From positions 1 through 64,000 of the forward strand of contig JANQES010000041.1 in the NCBI GenBank assembly GCA_028278205.1: 64,000 nucleotides of DNA, written 5' to 3'. Under the pieces are notes generated by a model that saw only the letters and a list, made by a program, of their open reading frames with translations, searched no databases and had not been told where the DNA came from. Source of the stretch: Rhodothermales bacterium (GTDB lineage: Bacteria; Bacteroidota; Rhodothermia; Rhodothermales; Bin80). This document shows, in pieces, positions 8,446 to 16,500 of the stretch. Every line of letters begins with the position of its first letter. Within the stretch, counting starts at the first letter, position 1. A program made the position numbers and the translations under genes.

Positions 8446-10368
8446 ATGGAAGAGTACAGAGTACGCGTTCGCATCTTCATCGGCATCATTCTGTTTGCCA
8501 CCAGCGTTCTGGGGCTGCAACTGTTTCGCTTGCAGATCATCAATCAGGACGAGTTTCGAGAGGTCTCGCGCGGCAATGCCCTGCGCGACCTGCGCGTGCT
8601 GCCGGCGCGCGGGGCCATCTACGACCGCAACGGCACGCTGATGGTTCACAACGAACCCACCTACACCGTGACCCTCACGCCGCGCTATTTCGACTCGTCG
8701 AAGATCGGCCTGCTGGCGCAGTTGATGGAGGTGCCGGATTCGGTGGTGACGGCCAAACTCGCCGAGGCGCGGCGGTGGAATTCGTATCGCCCCAGCCCGT
8801 CGTTTCGCAACGTGCCCTTCGAGATCTATAGCCGCGTTCAGGAAAATGCGTACCTGCTGCCCGGCGTCGGTAAAGAGATCGATCAGAAGCGGCGCTATCT
8901 GGCCGAGGCGCGGGCGGCGCATGCCCTGGGCTACATCCGCGAGATCAACCGGGCCGAACTCGACAACCTGGAAGACCAGGGCGACGGCGCCAACGAAGCC
9001 AAGTATCGCCAGGGCGACCTCGTGGGCAAGACGGGCGTCGAACGGCGCTATGAATCCTTTTTGCGGGGGATCCCCGGCAGCGCCTTCAAGGTGGTCAACG
9101 TGCATGGCCTGGAGGTCAAATCGTACCAGGACGGCCAGGAAGACACGGCGCCGTCGAGCGGCTACGACATCCACCTGGCCCTCGACATCGAGGTGCAGGC
9201 GCTGGCCGAGTCGCTTTTCGTCAACAAACGCGGCGCCGTCGTGGCGCTCGATCCTACCTCCGGCGGCATCATCACGCTGGTGAGCAAACCCGACTTCGAC
9301 CCGGCCGTCTTCTCCCAACCCCTCGACACCGACACCTGGCAGTATCTCAACGATAATCCTGAAAAGCCGCTCTACAACCGCGCCACGATGAACCGCATGC
9401 CGCCCGGATCGACGTGGAAACCATTCATGTCGTTGATGTCGCTGGCCGAGGGGACGATTGCCCTGGAGGGCGCCAACAGCACCTATTATTGCCCCGGCTA
9501 TCATCCCGTCGGGCGCGGGCAGTTCTTCCGGTGCATGGGCGCGCACGGCCCGATGAACGTGCGTAACGGCATCAAAAACTCGTGCAACACTTTTTTCTTC
9601 GAGATGGCCCGCCGGATGGACATCAGCACGTTTAAGAAATACGCCAACATGTTCGGCTTCGGCGTCGAAGCGCCGACTGACATCGACGAGCAGACCGCCG
9701 GGCTGATTCCCGATTCCGCCTACTTCAACGCGCTCGATCCAGACTGGGACGTCGGCTATACGATGAACCTGGGCATCGGCCAGGGCGACATGGGCGTGAC
9801 GCCGATGCAACTGGCGCGTTACGTCGCCGCCGTGGCCAACAAGGGATTGCTCCATGCGCCGCACCTCGTCGATTACCTCGAAGATCCTGGCACCGGCGAA
9901 CGCGTCGAGCCGCCGGACGTCCCGGACCCGGAGCGGATTCCCATCAGCGAGCTTTTTTTTGACGTCGTCCGCGATGGGATGCGGCTGGTGATGGAGCAGG
10001 GCACGGGCCGGCTCTCGCAGATTCCGGATATCCCCTCAGGAGGAAAGACGGGTACGGCCCAGGCGCCCGGCGGGATGAAGGATCATTCGGTCTTCATCAT
10101 GTTTGCCCCGTTCGACGATCCGCAGATTGCCCTGGCGGTGCAGTGCGAAAATGCCGGCTTCGGGGGCGATTGCGCCGCGCCCATCGCCAGCCTGATCGCC
10201 GAACGCTATCTCAAGGGCGAACTCCCCGATACCTACGAAACCCGGTTTCGGATGAACCGCGCGCTCAACGCCAAGAGCCAGACGCTGCCCGAACTGCGCA
10301 GCAAAGCCACCCCGGAATCCGCTACGCCCGGCGAAGCCGCCTCCGACCTGGCTCGGGCTAATGGGTGA
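8446..10368 (+). CDS. mrdA: Penicillin-binding protein 2 (peptidoglycan transpeptidase)
   Basis: Class B PBP that cross-links peptidoglycan during cell elongation. It has one N-terminal membrane helix (IFIGIILFATSVLGLQLF), a PBP dimer domain including LPARGAIYDRNG, and a transpeptidase domain with SxxK as STWK (S322), SxN as SCN (S379) and KTGT (about 534). The start chosen is MEEYRVRVRI at 8446; the upstream ATG at 8404 would add 14 unusual residues. It precedes rodA by about 100 bp, the conserved mrdA-rodA pairing, while mreBCD is not in the window. The C-terminal tail after the transpeptidase domain is low-complexity. Confidence 0.94.
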   Translation: MEEYRVRVRIFIGIILFATSVLGLQLFRLQIINQDEFREVSRGNALRDLRVLPARGAIYDRNGTLMVHNEPTYTVTLTPRYFDSSKIGLLAQLMEVPDSVVTAKLAEARRWNSYRPSPSFRNVPFEIYSRVQENAYLLPGVGKEIDQKRRYLAEARAAHALGYIREINRAELDNLEDQGDGANEAKYRQGDLVGKTGVERRYESFLRGIPGSAFKVVNVHGLEVKSYQDGQEDTAPSSGYDIHLALDIEVQALAESLFVNKRGAVVALDPTSGGIITLVSKPDFDPAVFSQPLDTDTWQYLNDNPEKPLYNRATMNRMPPGSTWKPFMSLMSLAEGTIALEGANSTYYCPGYHPVGRGQFFRCMGAHGPMNVRNGIKNSCNTFFFEMARRMDISTFKKYANMFGFGVEAPTDIDEQTAGLIPDSAYFNALDPDWDVGYTMNLGIGQGDMGVTPMQLARYVAAVANKGLLHAPHLVDYLEDPGTGERVEPPDVPDPERIPISELFFDVVRDGMRLVMEQGTGRLSQIPDIPSGGKTGTAQAPGGMKDHSVFIMFAPFDDPQIALAVQCENAGFGGDCAAPIASLIAERYLKGELPDTYETRFRMNRALNAKSQTLPELRSKATPESATPGEAASDLARANG

Positions 10369-10370
10369 TG

Positions 10371-10469
10371 GTTCTTTGGACTTAGTTCTTTGTGCTTTGG
10401 GGTGCCGGTAGCAAAGGCTTTTTCTTCAATCAACAAAGAACCAAGAACCAAGAACGAAGAACAAAAAAC
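10371..10469. repeat. Inverted heptamer pair (GTTCTTT / AAGAACC family)
   Basis: Left array 10371-10400 (GTTCTTT, GGACTTA, GTTCTTT, GTGCTTT) and right array 10431-10469 (AAGAACC repeats) fill the mrdA-rodA gap and end 2 bp before the rodA ATG. Folded RNA would sequester the rodA ribosome-binding region. Confidence 0.8.
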
Positions 10470-10471
10470 AC

Positions 10472-11731
10472 ATGCGCACCTGGTATCGCAATTTAGATTA
10501 TGTGACGGTTCTGGCGTGGATCGGGCTGGTGACGGTCGGGCTGGTGGCCATCTATAGCACCACGCACGGCGAGGCGCAGAAATATTTGCTCGATACCGTG
10601 CGGCAGAACTTCGAACGGCAGTTGTTATGGGCGACGATCTGCATTGTCGGCATCGTGATCGCGTTGATGTTGCCGGTTCGGTTTTATCAGAAAGCGGCGT
10701 ATCCGGCCTATATATTCAGTCTCTTTTTGTTGCTCGTGGCGCTGATTTTCGGGCGCGAGGTCAACGGCGCGCGGTCGTGGATCTACCTCGGCTCGATAGG
10801 TTTTCAGTCGTCGGAGCTGGCGAAGGTAGGCACAGTGCTGGCGGTGGCGCAGTTGCTCTCGTCGCGGCGCCCGAATTCGAGCAACGTGCGCTTCGGGCTG
10901 GCGGCGGTGGGGCTGCTGCTGATTCCGGCGGTGCTCATCGTGCTGCAAAACGATACGGGCACGGCGCTCGTCTTCATAGCGCTGGCGCCGATCATGCTTT
11001 TCTGGAGCGGTCTGCCGCTGAACATTGTCTTGCTGCTGGTGTCGCCGGCGGTGGCGGGGTATCTGACGATTGTGTACTGGCCGGCGGCGCTGGCCTTTGC
11101 CATCCTTTTTACGGCCGGTCTCTACTGGCGCACCAAAGATTACCGCATTACGGCGTTGGCCGGCATCTTCACCGCCGGCACGATGGCCACGGCGCTCTTC
11201 GCGCTGGCTCAGGTGCTCAAACCGCATCAGGTGGCTCGCATCATCTCGTTCACCAACCCCGAAGCCGAAGAATTCCGCAGCGGCGTCGGGTTTCACCTCG
11301 TGCAGTCGAAGGCGGCAGTCGGCTCGGGCGGGTTGTTCGGCAAGGGCTTTATGGAGGGCACGCAGACGCAGGGCCGCTACATCCCCGGCCAATCGACCGA
11401 TTTCATTTTTAGTGTCATCGGTGAAGAATGGGGGTTTGTCGGGGCGATCCTGGTGCTGTTTCTGTTCGCGCTGTTTTTGATCCGCCTGGTGTCGTTAGGC
11501 ACGCAGGTGAAGCATCCCTTCGGCAGCATGGTGGCGGCGGGCGCTGCGGGCATCTACCTGATTCACGTCTTCGTCAACGTCGGCATGGTGGTGGGCCTGT
11601 TGCCGGTCATTGGCATCCCGCTGCCGTTCCTCTCCTACGGCGGCTCGGCCCTGCTGGCCAACTCGGCCATGCTGGCTATCGCTCTGAGCCTGCACATGCG
11701 CCGGGATGACTTTTCGATTTATGGGTATTGA
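10472..11731 (+). CDS. rodA: Rod shape-determining SEDS glycosyltransferase RodA
   Basis: SEDS-family peptidoglycan polymerase that works with PBP2 in the elongasome. The 419-residue protein is almost entirely hydrophobic helices (about ten). It carries SEDS hallmarks: NGARSWIYLG near residue 100, SELAKVG, a periplasmic loop with IPGQSTDFIFSVIGEEWGF, and the C-terminal GIPLPFLSYGGSALL. It follows mrdA in the same orientation. RodA is preferred over FtsW because of the mrdA neighbour. Confidence 0.93.
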   Translation: MRTWYRNLDYVTVLAWIGLVTVGLVAIYSTTHGEAQKYLLDTVRQNFERQLLWATICIVGIVIALMLPVRFYQKAAYPAYIFSLFLLLVALIFGREVNGARSWIYLGSIGFQSSELAKVGTVLAVAQLLSSRRPNSSNVRFGLAAVGLLLIPAVLIVLQNDTGTALVFIALAPIMLFWSGLPLNIVLLLVSPAVAGYLTIVYWPAALAFAILFTAGLYWRTKDYRITALAGIFTAGTMATALFALAQVLKPHQVARIISFTNPEAEEFRSGVGFHLVQSKAAVGSGGLFGKGFMEGTQTQGRYIPGQSTDFIFSVIGEEWGFVGAILVLFLFALFLIRLVSLGTQVKHPFGSMVAAGAAGIYLIHVFVNVGMVVGLLPVIGIPLPFLSYGGSALLANSAMLAIALSLHMRRDDFSIYGY

Positions 11732-11749
11732 CGCCGGGCTTTGTGTGTC

Positions 11750-11931
11750 ATTTGCTTTGCGTCATTTGTTCGCTTCGCTCACGTCAGTTGGCTCGCTGGT
11801 GCTCGCCGTCATTGATGGTCATGGGTTGAACTCGACAATAAATGACGCGCCGAAGGCGCAATTGACCGGGAGCGAAGCGACCGAATGACAGCGAGCCGAA
11901 GGCGAGCGAATGACCACCAATGACCCATGCC
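11750..11931. repeat. Imperfect inverted repeat element
   Basis: The rodA-tldD gap is a palindromic block. GTCATT units and TCGCTTCGCTC on the left are mirrored by GAGCGAAGCGACC and AATGAC units on the right. No ORF of substance is seen in it. Confidence 0.6.
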
Positions 11932-13348
11932 TCCCAACGCCTCGTTTCGCACCCACATTGCCCGTCTGACCGATGACGCCCCCCGCCTGCTCAGCCGTGG
12001 GCGGTATGCCGATCTTTTCTACGAACACACGACGCACCACCGGGTGGCGTGGCGGCAGCAGGTCCGGCGCGGGGTCGTTGCGTCGCCGGTGCAGGAGCAC
12101 GAACGGCACCGCGTTGAGGGGGTGGGGATTCGGGTTTTGGGGGATGAAAAGGTGGGTTTTGCCGCCACCGATGATCTCGCGATAGAGGCCCTCGGTGCGG
12201 CAGCCGGCGAGGCGGCGCAACTCGGACGGGCCGGACCGTCGCGGAAAGCTTTACCGATAACCACAGAATCGATCCACCTTGACCTGCCCCCCGATGCGCC
12301 GGACGCCATCGCCGAATCGGAGAAGACGGCGTTGATGCAGGCTGCCGCCGGCGCTGCCTTCTCGCTCGACGACCGCGTCCGCAGTGTCTCGGTGGCCTAT
12401 CACGACCGCGTCCGCCGCGTCGTCGTAGCCACCTCCGACGGCGTGCTGCGCGCGGCGGCATCGATGATGCTGGGCCTGCGCCTGGACGTCACGCTGGCCA
12501 CGGACGAAGGCCCGGTCACGGCGTACGCGGTGTCGGGTGGCGCATGCGGTTTCGGGTATTTTTTTGATCATCCATCCGAACACCTCGCCCGCGAGGCCGT
12601 CGAACGGGCGCGACGGCGCATCGGGGCGCAGCCGCCGCCTGCCGGCACGATGCCCGTAGTGCTGGCCGCCGGATGGAACGGCGTGTGGCTGCACGAAGCC
12701 GCCGGCCACTTCCTCGAAGCCGACCTCGTGGCCTCCGGCGGCTCGCCCTGGGCCGGATGCCTGGGCCGCGCCGTCGCTGCCGAAGCCGTCACCCTCATCG
12801 ACGATGCGACGCTCGCGGGCGGGCGCGGCACGCACGCCTTCGACGACGAAGCCACACCCGCTGCCCGCACCACGCTCCTCGAAAACGGCGTGCTGCGCGG
12901 CTTCCTCACCGACCGCTGCACCGCCGAGGCCCTCGCCCTGCCGCGCACCGGCAACGCCCGCCGCCAGGACTATCGCCACGTGCCGTTGCCGCGCATGACC
13001 AACCTGCTGCTCCTGCCCGGCGACACCGACACAGCCAGCCTCATCGCCGGTGTCGATGACGGGTTGTTTGTCCAGGCCGTCGGGCAGGGCATGGCGCAAC
13101 CCGGCGGCGGTTTTGCTTTCGACGTGCTGGAGGGCTGTCGCATCGAGCGAGGACGGCTCGGCGCGCCGGTGGCGGGCGGGCGTATCATCGGCGCCGGGCC
13201 GGACGTCCTCAACGCCGTCATCGGCGTCGGGCGCGATCTTCAGGTCGATACGGCGCGTGGGGTGTGCAAAAAGGCCGGGCAGGTCGTCCCCGTCTCGGTG
13301 GGCATGCCGGCGGTGTTGATCGGGGCGATGGAGGTGGAAAGGCTGTAA
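11927..13348 (+). CDS. tldD: TldD/PmbA-family metalloprotease, TldD type
   Basis: The family processes modified peptides and degrades unfolded peptides as a TldD/TldE heterodimer in the cytosol. This 473-residue protein has the HExxxH zinc site as HEAAGH (256-261), which identifies the catalytic TldD-type subunit rather than TldE, and the conserved glycine-rich C-terminal region. No tldE partner is in the window, unlike many bacteria where the two are adjacent, so the partner may be elsewhere or the protein may act alone. The ATG follows directly on a repeat element; I see no Shine-Dalgarno sequence. Confidence 0.86.
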   Translation: MPPNASFRTHIARLTDDAPRLLSRGRYADLFYEHTTHHRVAWRQQVRRGVVASPVQEHERHRVEGVGIRVLGDEKVGFAATDDLAIEALGAAAGEAAQLGRAGPSRKALPITTESIHLDLPPDAPDAIAESEKTALMQAAAGAAFSLDDRVRSVSVAYHDRVRRVVVATSDGVLRAAASMMLGLRLDVTLATDEGPVTAYAVSGGACGFGYFFDHPSEHLAREAVERARRRIGAQPPPAGTMPVVLAAGWNGVWLHEAAGHFLEADLVASGGSPWAGCLGRAVAAEAVTLIDDATLAGGRGTHAFDDEATPAARTTLLENGVLRGFLTDRCTAEALALPRTGNARRQDYRHVPLPRMTNLLLLPGDTDTASLIAGVDDGLFVQAVGQGMAQPGGGFAFDVLEGCRIERGRLGAPVAGGRIIGAGPDVLNAVIGVGRDLQVDTARGVCKKAGQVVPVSVGMPAVLIGAMEVERL

Positions 13349-13355
13349 GGATTGA

Positions 13356-13467
13356 TTGAAGAATGTCGAACAAGACACGAGCGTAGCGACTGACGAAGTA
13401 AATTCCGAATGTCGAATGTGCCGTCATTTCCTTCTACATTCTGCAATCCTTGTTCGATATTCTTCAA
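13356..13467. repeat. 19-bp inverted repeat flanking a dispersed 29-bp motif
   Basis: Arms 13356-13374 and 13449-13467 differ by one base (TTGAAGAATGTCGAACAAG and complement). Between them, 13373-13401 is identical to 62773-62801 elsewhere in the window. The block fills the gap between tldD and the flavoenzyme gene. Confidence 0.75.
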
Positions 13468-13491
13468 CCTGCTTACAGAAACGACGCATTC

Positions 13492-14619
13492 ATGCCAGAA
13501 ACCTTTGACACCATCGTCGTGGGCCTCGGCGCTGACGGCAGCGCGGCGGCGTATCATCTGGCGCGGCGCGGGCAGCGTGTGCTCGGGCTCGACCGCTATG
13601 CGCCGCCGCACACGCTCGGCGCCACCCACGGTGGCAGCCGCATCATCAGGAAGGCGTACTTCGAAGGGCAACAATACCTCTCGCTGCTCGAACGCGCCTA
13701 CGTCTTGTGGCGAGACCTGGAAGCTGCCTCCGGGTGCGTGCTGCTGAACCTCTGCGGCTGTCTGAACATCGGCCTGCCCGAAAGCCAGATTGTCAAAGAG
13801 TCTCAGCAGAGCGCCGAAGCCATTGGGGTGCCCTATGCGAGGCTGCCGGCAGCAGCGGTGCAGCGGCGCTTTCCGGCTTTTCATCTGGAGGACGGACACG
13901 TGGCCGTTTTCGATACCGAGGCCGGGCTGATCAGTCCGGAAAACGGAGTCCGGGCGCATCTGGAACAAGCCCGCCGCTACGGCGCCAGGCTGCACTTCGA
14001 CGAGCCGGCCCTGCGCTGGCAACCCGACGGCGACGACGTGGCCGTGACGACGGCGCAGGCCACCTACCGCGCCGGACGCCTCATCCTGACGGCCGGCGGA
14101 TGGATCAACGATCTCCTGGCCGATCTCCGTCTGCCGCTCCAAATCGAACGCGTGACCAATGCCTGGTTTCGCCCGAAGGCCAACGCCGCGCACTTTCACC
14201 CGTCGCGCTGCCCGGTCTATATCTGGGAATACGACCCCGACTTGTACTTCTACGGCTTCCCGGACCTGGGCGACGGTGTCAAAGCCGGCATCCACTACGA
14301 AGGCGCCCTCGTCGATCACCCCGACGCCGTGGAGCGGGCGGTGTCTGAGACCGACCACGAGGCTGCCCGTGTCGTCCTCCGCCGCCTCCTGCCCGACGCC
14401 GATGGCCCGTTCGCCAATACGGCGGTCTGCTTCTACACCAACACCCCCGACAAACACTATCTCATCGATCATCACCCCGACCACCCGCAAGTCGCCCTCG
14501 CCAGCGCGTGCTCAGGCCACGGCTTCAAAGCCTCCAACGCCATCGGCGAAGCCCTGGCCGACCTCGTGACAGAGCAGGATCTGAAGGTGGATATCGACGC
14601 GTTTCGGTGGCGATGGTGA
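13492..14619 (+). CDS. Sarcosine oxidase / N-methyl amino acid oxidase family flavoprotein
   Basis: FAD-dependent amine oxidase of the MSOX/SolA family. It has the N-terminal Rossmann site VVGLGADGSAAAYHLARRG followed by the family block PPHTLGATHGGSRIIRKAY. At C313, CFYTNTPDKHYLIDHHP matches the cysteine that carries 8-alpha-S-cysteinyl-FAD in monomeric sarcosine oxidase (Cys315), so the flavin is probably covalent. Length (375 residues) is standard. I use the ATG at 13492 (MPETFDTIVVG) because the upstream part of the open frame is repeat sequence. The substrate (sarcosine, N-methyltryptophan, pipecolate or other) cannot be decided. It is convergent with the SIR2-like gene. Confidence 0.88.
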   Translation: MPETFDTIVVGLGADGSAAAYHLARRGQRVLGLDRYAPPHTLGATHGGSRIIRKAYFEGQQYLSLLERAYVLWRDLEAASGCVLLNLCGCLNIGLPESQIVKESQQSAEAIGVPYARLPAAAVQRRFPAFHLEDGHVAVFDTEAGLISPENGVRAHLEQARRYGARLHFDEPALRWQPDGDDVAVTTAQATYRAGRLILTAGGWINDLLADLRLPLQIERVTNAWFRPKANAAHFHPSRCPVYIWEYDPDLYFYGFPDLGDGVKAGIHYEGALVDHPDAVERAVSETDHEAARVVLRRLLPDADGPFANTAVCFYTNTPDKHYLIDHHPDHPQVALASACSGHGFKASNAIGEALADLVTEQDLKVDIDAFRWRW

Positions 14620-14680
14620 GGTGTGGTATGATTCGCTTAGGTGAAATATCTCAGTATTGCACTTCGTCAGGCCGTTGGCG

Positions 14681-14773
14681 TCGGTCATTGGTCATTACGC
14701 TCGCTGGCGCTCGCTGTCATTGGTCATTAGTGGCTTTATCCTCTACCAGTGACCAGTGACCGATGACCAATGC
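14681..14773. repeat. Inverted heptamer pair (GTCATTG/GTCACTG family)
   Basis: GTCATTG-type heptamers on the left (interrupted by CGCTCGCTGGCGCTCGCT) and the complementary CCAGTGA/CCAATGA units on the right fill the gap between convergent genes. The same family recurs at 18300, 20341 and 57801. Confidence 0.8.
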
Positions 14774-14816
14774 CCCGCGCCAACGGCCAAAAAACATATC
14801 ACCATCGAATCCATCC

Positions 14817-15869
14817 TCAACCCAATTTTGCCTGCTGGTCCTTAAAAGCTGCGAAGAAATCGTTCCAACCCTGGCCCCAGTCGTAGCACGGCAGGAGGCG
14901 GATGCCGGCGGGGGCGGTGCGCAGCCATTCCGTCATCGCGTTGTGGTTGGGGTCGCCGACGGTCACGTTCCACAGGATGAAAACGGGATCCCGATCTTTG
15001 GACGGTAAGCGGGCCTGGTTGCGGGCGCGTTGATGCAGCGCCCACCACATGGGCCATTCGTCGCGCGTCATGCCGCAGCCGAGGAAGACCACCGGGCTGC
15101 TGAGCAACAGCCACAGCCAGTTGACACGCTCCAACTGCCGCACCTTGTGCGCCCACGCCCGATAGGCCTCGCGCGACCACGGTGCATCGGGATCCTTGAA
15201 GACGCCCTCAGCTTGCTTGTAGGCTGAAAACGCATCGTTGAGCGACTCGATATACACGCCGTAATCCCGGATGCCCAGCTTGATCATTTTATATGCCTGG
15301 GTGTCTCCGTGGGGATACCACACGCGCTGTTGGCCGGCCTCCGCCAACACCGCATGGCGCAAAAGCGAGGCATTCCAGGTCGTATCGATGCCGGGGGATT
15401 GGATGATCCGGCTTCCGGCTCCGGTGGTTACACTCAAGGCCAGCGTCCGGTCGAAATTAAGCGAGAGTACATCGGCAAAGCCACAGGCCAGAAAATCGCG
15501 GTAGAAAGGGATGTCGCGGTTTCTCTCTTCGAAGCCTTTGAGCTGTTCTTGTACTTTTTTTCGGAGTTGATTTTCGGCTTCGAAAGCAAGGCTGCCGGTC
15601 TGGTTGGCAATCGTCGAGACGAACCATTCCCAGAGGGCCGTCATGCTGTGGCCGGCCAGCCGTGCCGAGAAACTCCGGTGGCGGGGCAGGTCGAACTCTT
15701 TCCTGATCGTCTTCAACAGGACAAACCAGCTATCGCGCTCGCGCCCTCGGGTGGCAGCCATATTGAAGCCGCTGCCGACGACCGGGACCAGATGGCAGGC
15801 GCCGGTGTCGAGACGCCGGGCGGCCACGTTCCTGAATTCGTTCCAGGCTTTGTTGAAGTCAGTGCTCAT
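14817..15869 (-). CDS. SIR2-like domain protein, possible NAD-consuming defence effector
   Basis: 350-residue protein with a SIR2_2-like Rossmann core: VPVVGSGFN (about 28-36), LSLNFDRT (135-142) in the place of the usual N-Y-D, HGD (187-189) in the place of the sirtuin catalytic histidine, and FLGCGMTRDEW (262-272). It lacks the zinc ribbon of protein deacetylase sirtuins. Proteins with this layout act in several anti-phage systems as NADases; that role here is inference. Unlike known two-gene systems (e.g. SIR2-HerA, Thoeris), no recognised partner is adjacent. The gene just upstream is a small frameshifted secreted protein. Start at 15869 (MSTDFNKAW); upstream in-frame sequence overlaps that gene. 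Confidence 0.72.
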   Translation of the reverse strand: MSTDFNKAWNEFRNVAARRLDTGACHLVPVVGSGFNMAATRGRERDSWFVLLKTIRKEFDLPRHRSFSARLAGHSMTALWEWFVSTIANQTGSLAFEAENQLRKKVQEQLKGFEERNRDIPFYRDFLACGFADVLSLNFDRTLALSVTTGAGSRIIQSPGIDTTWNASLLRHAVLAEAGQQRVWYPHGDTQAYKMIKLGIRDYGVYIESLNDAFSAYKQAEGVFKDPDAPWSREAYRAWAHKVRQLERVNWLWLLLSSPVVFLGCGMTRDEWPMWWALHQRARNQARLPSKDRDPVFILWNVTVGDPNHNAMTEWLRTAPAGIRLLPCYDWGQGWNDFFAAFKDQQAKLG

Positions 15870-15889
15870 GGTGGAGATCTCGATGGTTT

Positions 15890-16230
15890 CTAAAACCTGA
15901 ACACACTGTACTGCACGCCGATGCCGACATGAAGGCCGGGTTTCAGATCCTGGTTGACGCCCGCCGAGAGCACCGGCCCGATAGACCATCGTTTCTTGTC
16001 CCTCGACCGAAACATGTCAATGTCGACAATCGCGCCTTCGATCTCCGGAAAAGATACGCCGGGATAGGCGGTTCGCACAAAGATCTCGTAGAACTTGTCC
16101 TGATCGCGTTGCCGCAGGCCGGTGACGAGAGTCAGGCGCATTTCATCCCTGGTGATTTCCGTGGAAACATCCGACTGACGACGGCCACCAGGGCAAGGCC
16201 CAGCATGATAGGGATCGGTTTAATCTTCAT
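15890..16230 (-). pseudogene. Small secreted beta-rich protein gene with apparent frameshift
   Basis: An ATG at 16230 begins a good signal peptide (MKIKPIPIMLGLALVAVV), but that frame hits TGA at 16132. The adjacent frame continues through SDVSTEITRDEMRL to a tail ending VGIGVQYSVFRF, which looks like a terminal outer-membrane beta strand with C-terminal aromatic. Joined by one frameshift near 16175 this would be about 110 residues. Without it the second frame could start only at ATG 16141 (83 residues, no signal). The stop lies 20 bp before the SIR2-like start, suggesting one transcript. Family not recognised. Confidence 0.5.
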
Positions 16231-16500
16231 AATACGCCCCCGGTTGTTATGTTGAATTCTTCGAATAGGATGCTGTGGAATTCATCAAAGGCCTCTATCC
16301 TTATTTATATAGACGGTTCGAGCCTGTTTTTATAACCTCGAAAGCGGTTCTTTTTTGCACAATATTGCCGGAACTGTGTCTCTGCTCGATTGTCCAGTCC
16401 GGGATTTTTTTCGAGGACTGGTTTTTTCGTAGATTACCGGCGTGCCCGATGCCTCCCTGTCCTCCCGGTCAGGGTTTTTTTATACGATGTAATCATCCTC
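16231..16500. other. Divergent intergenic region upstream of argS
   Basis: 270 bp between the small secreted gene and argS. It contains an AT-rich stretch (16296-16345, TTATTTATATAGACGG) suitable for promoters and several T-runs. No repeat of the families found elsewhere and no supported gene. Confidence 0.4.
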
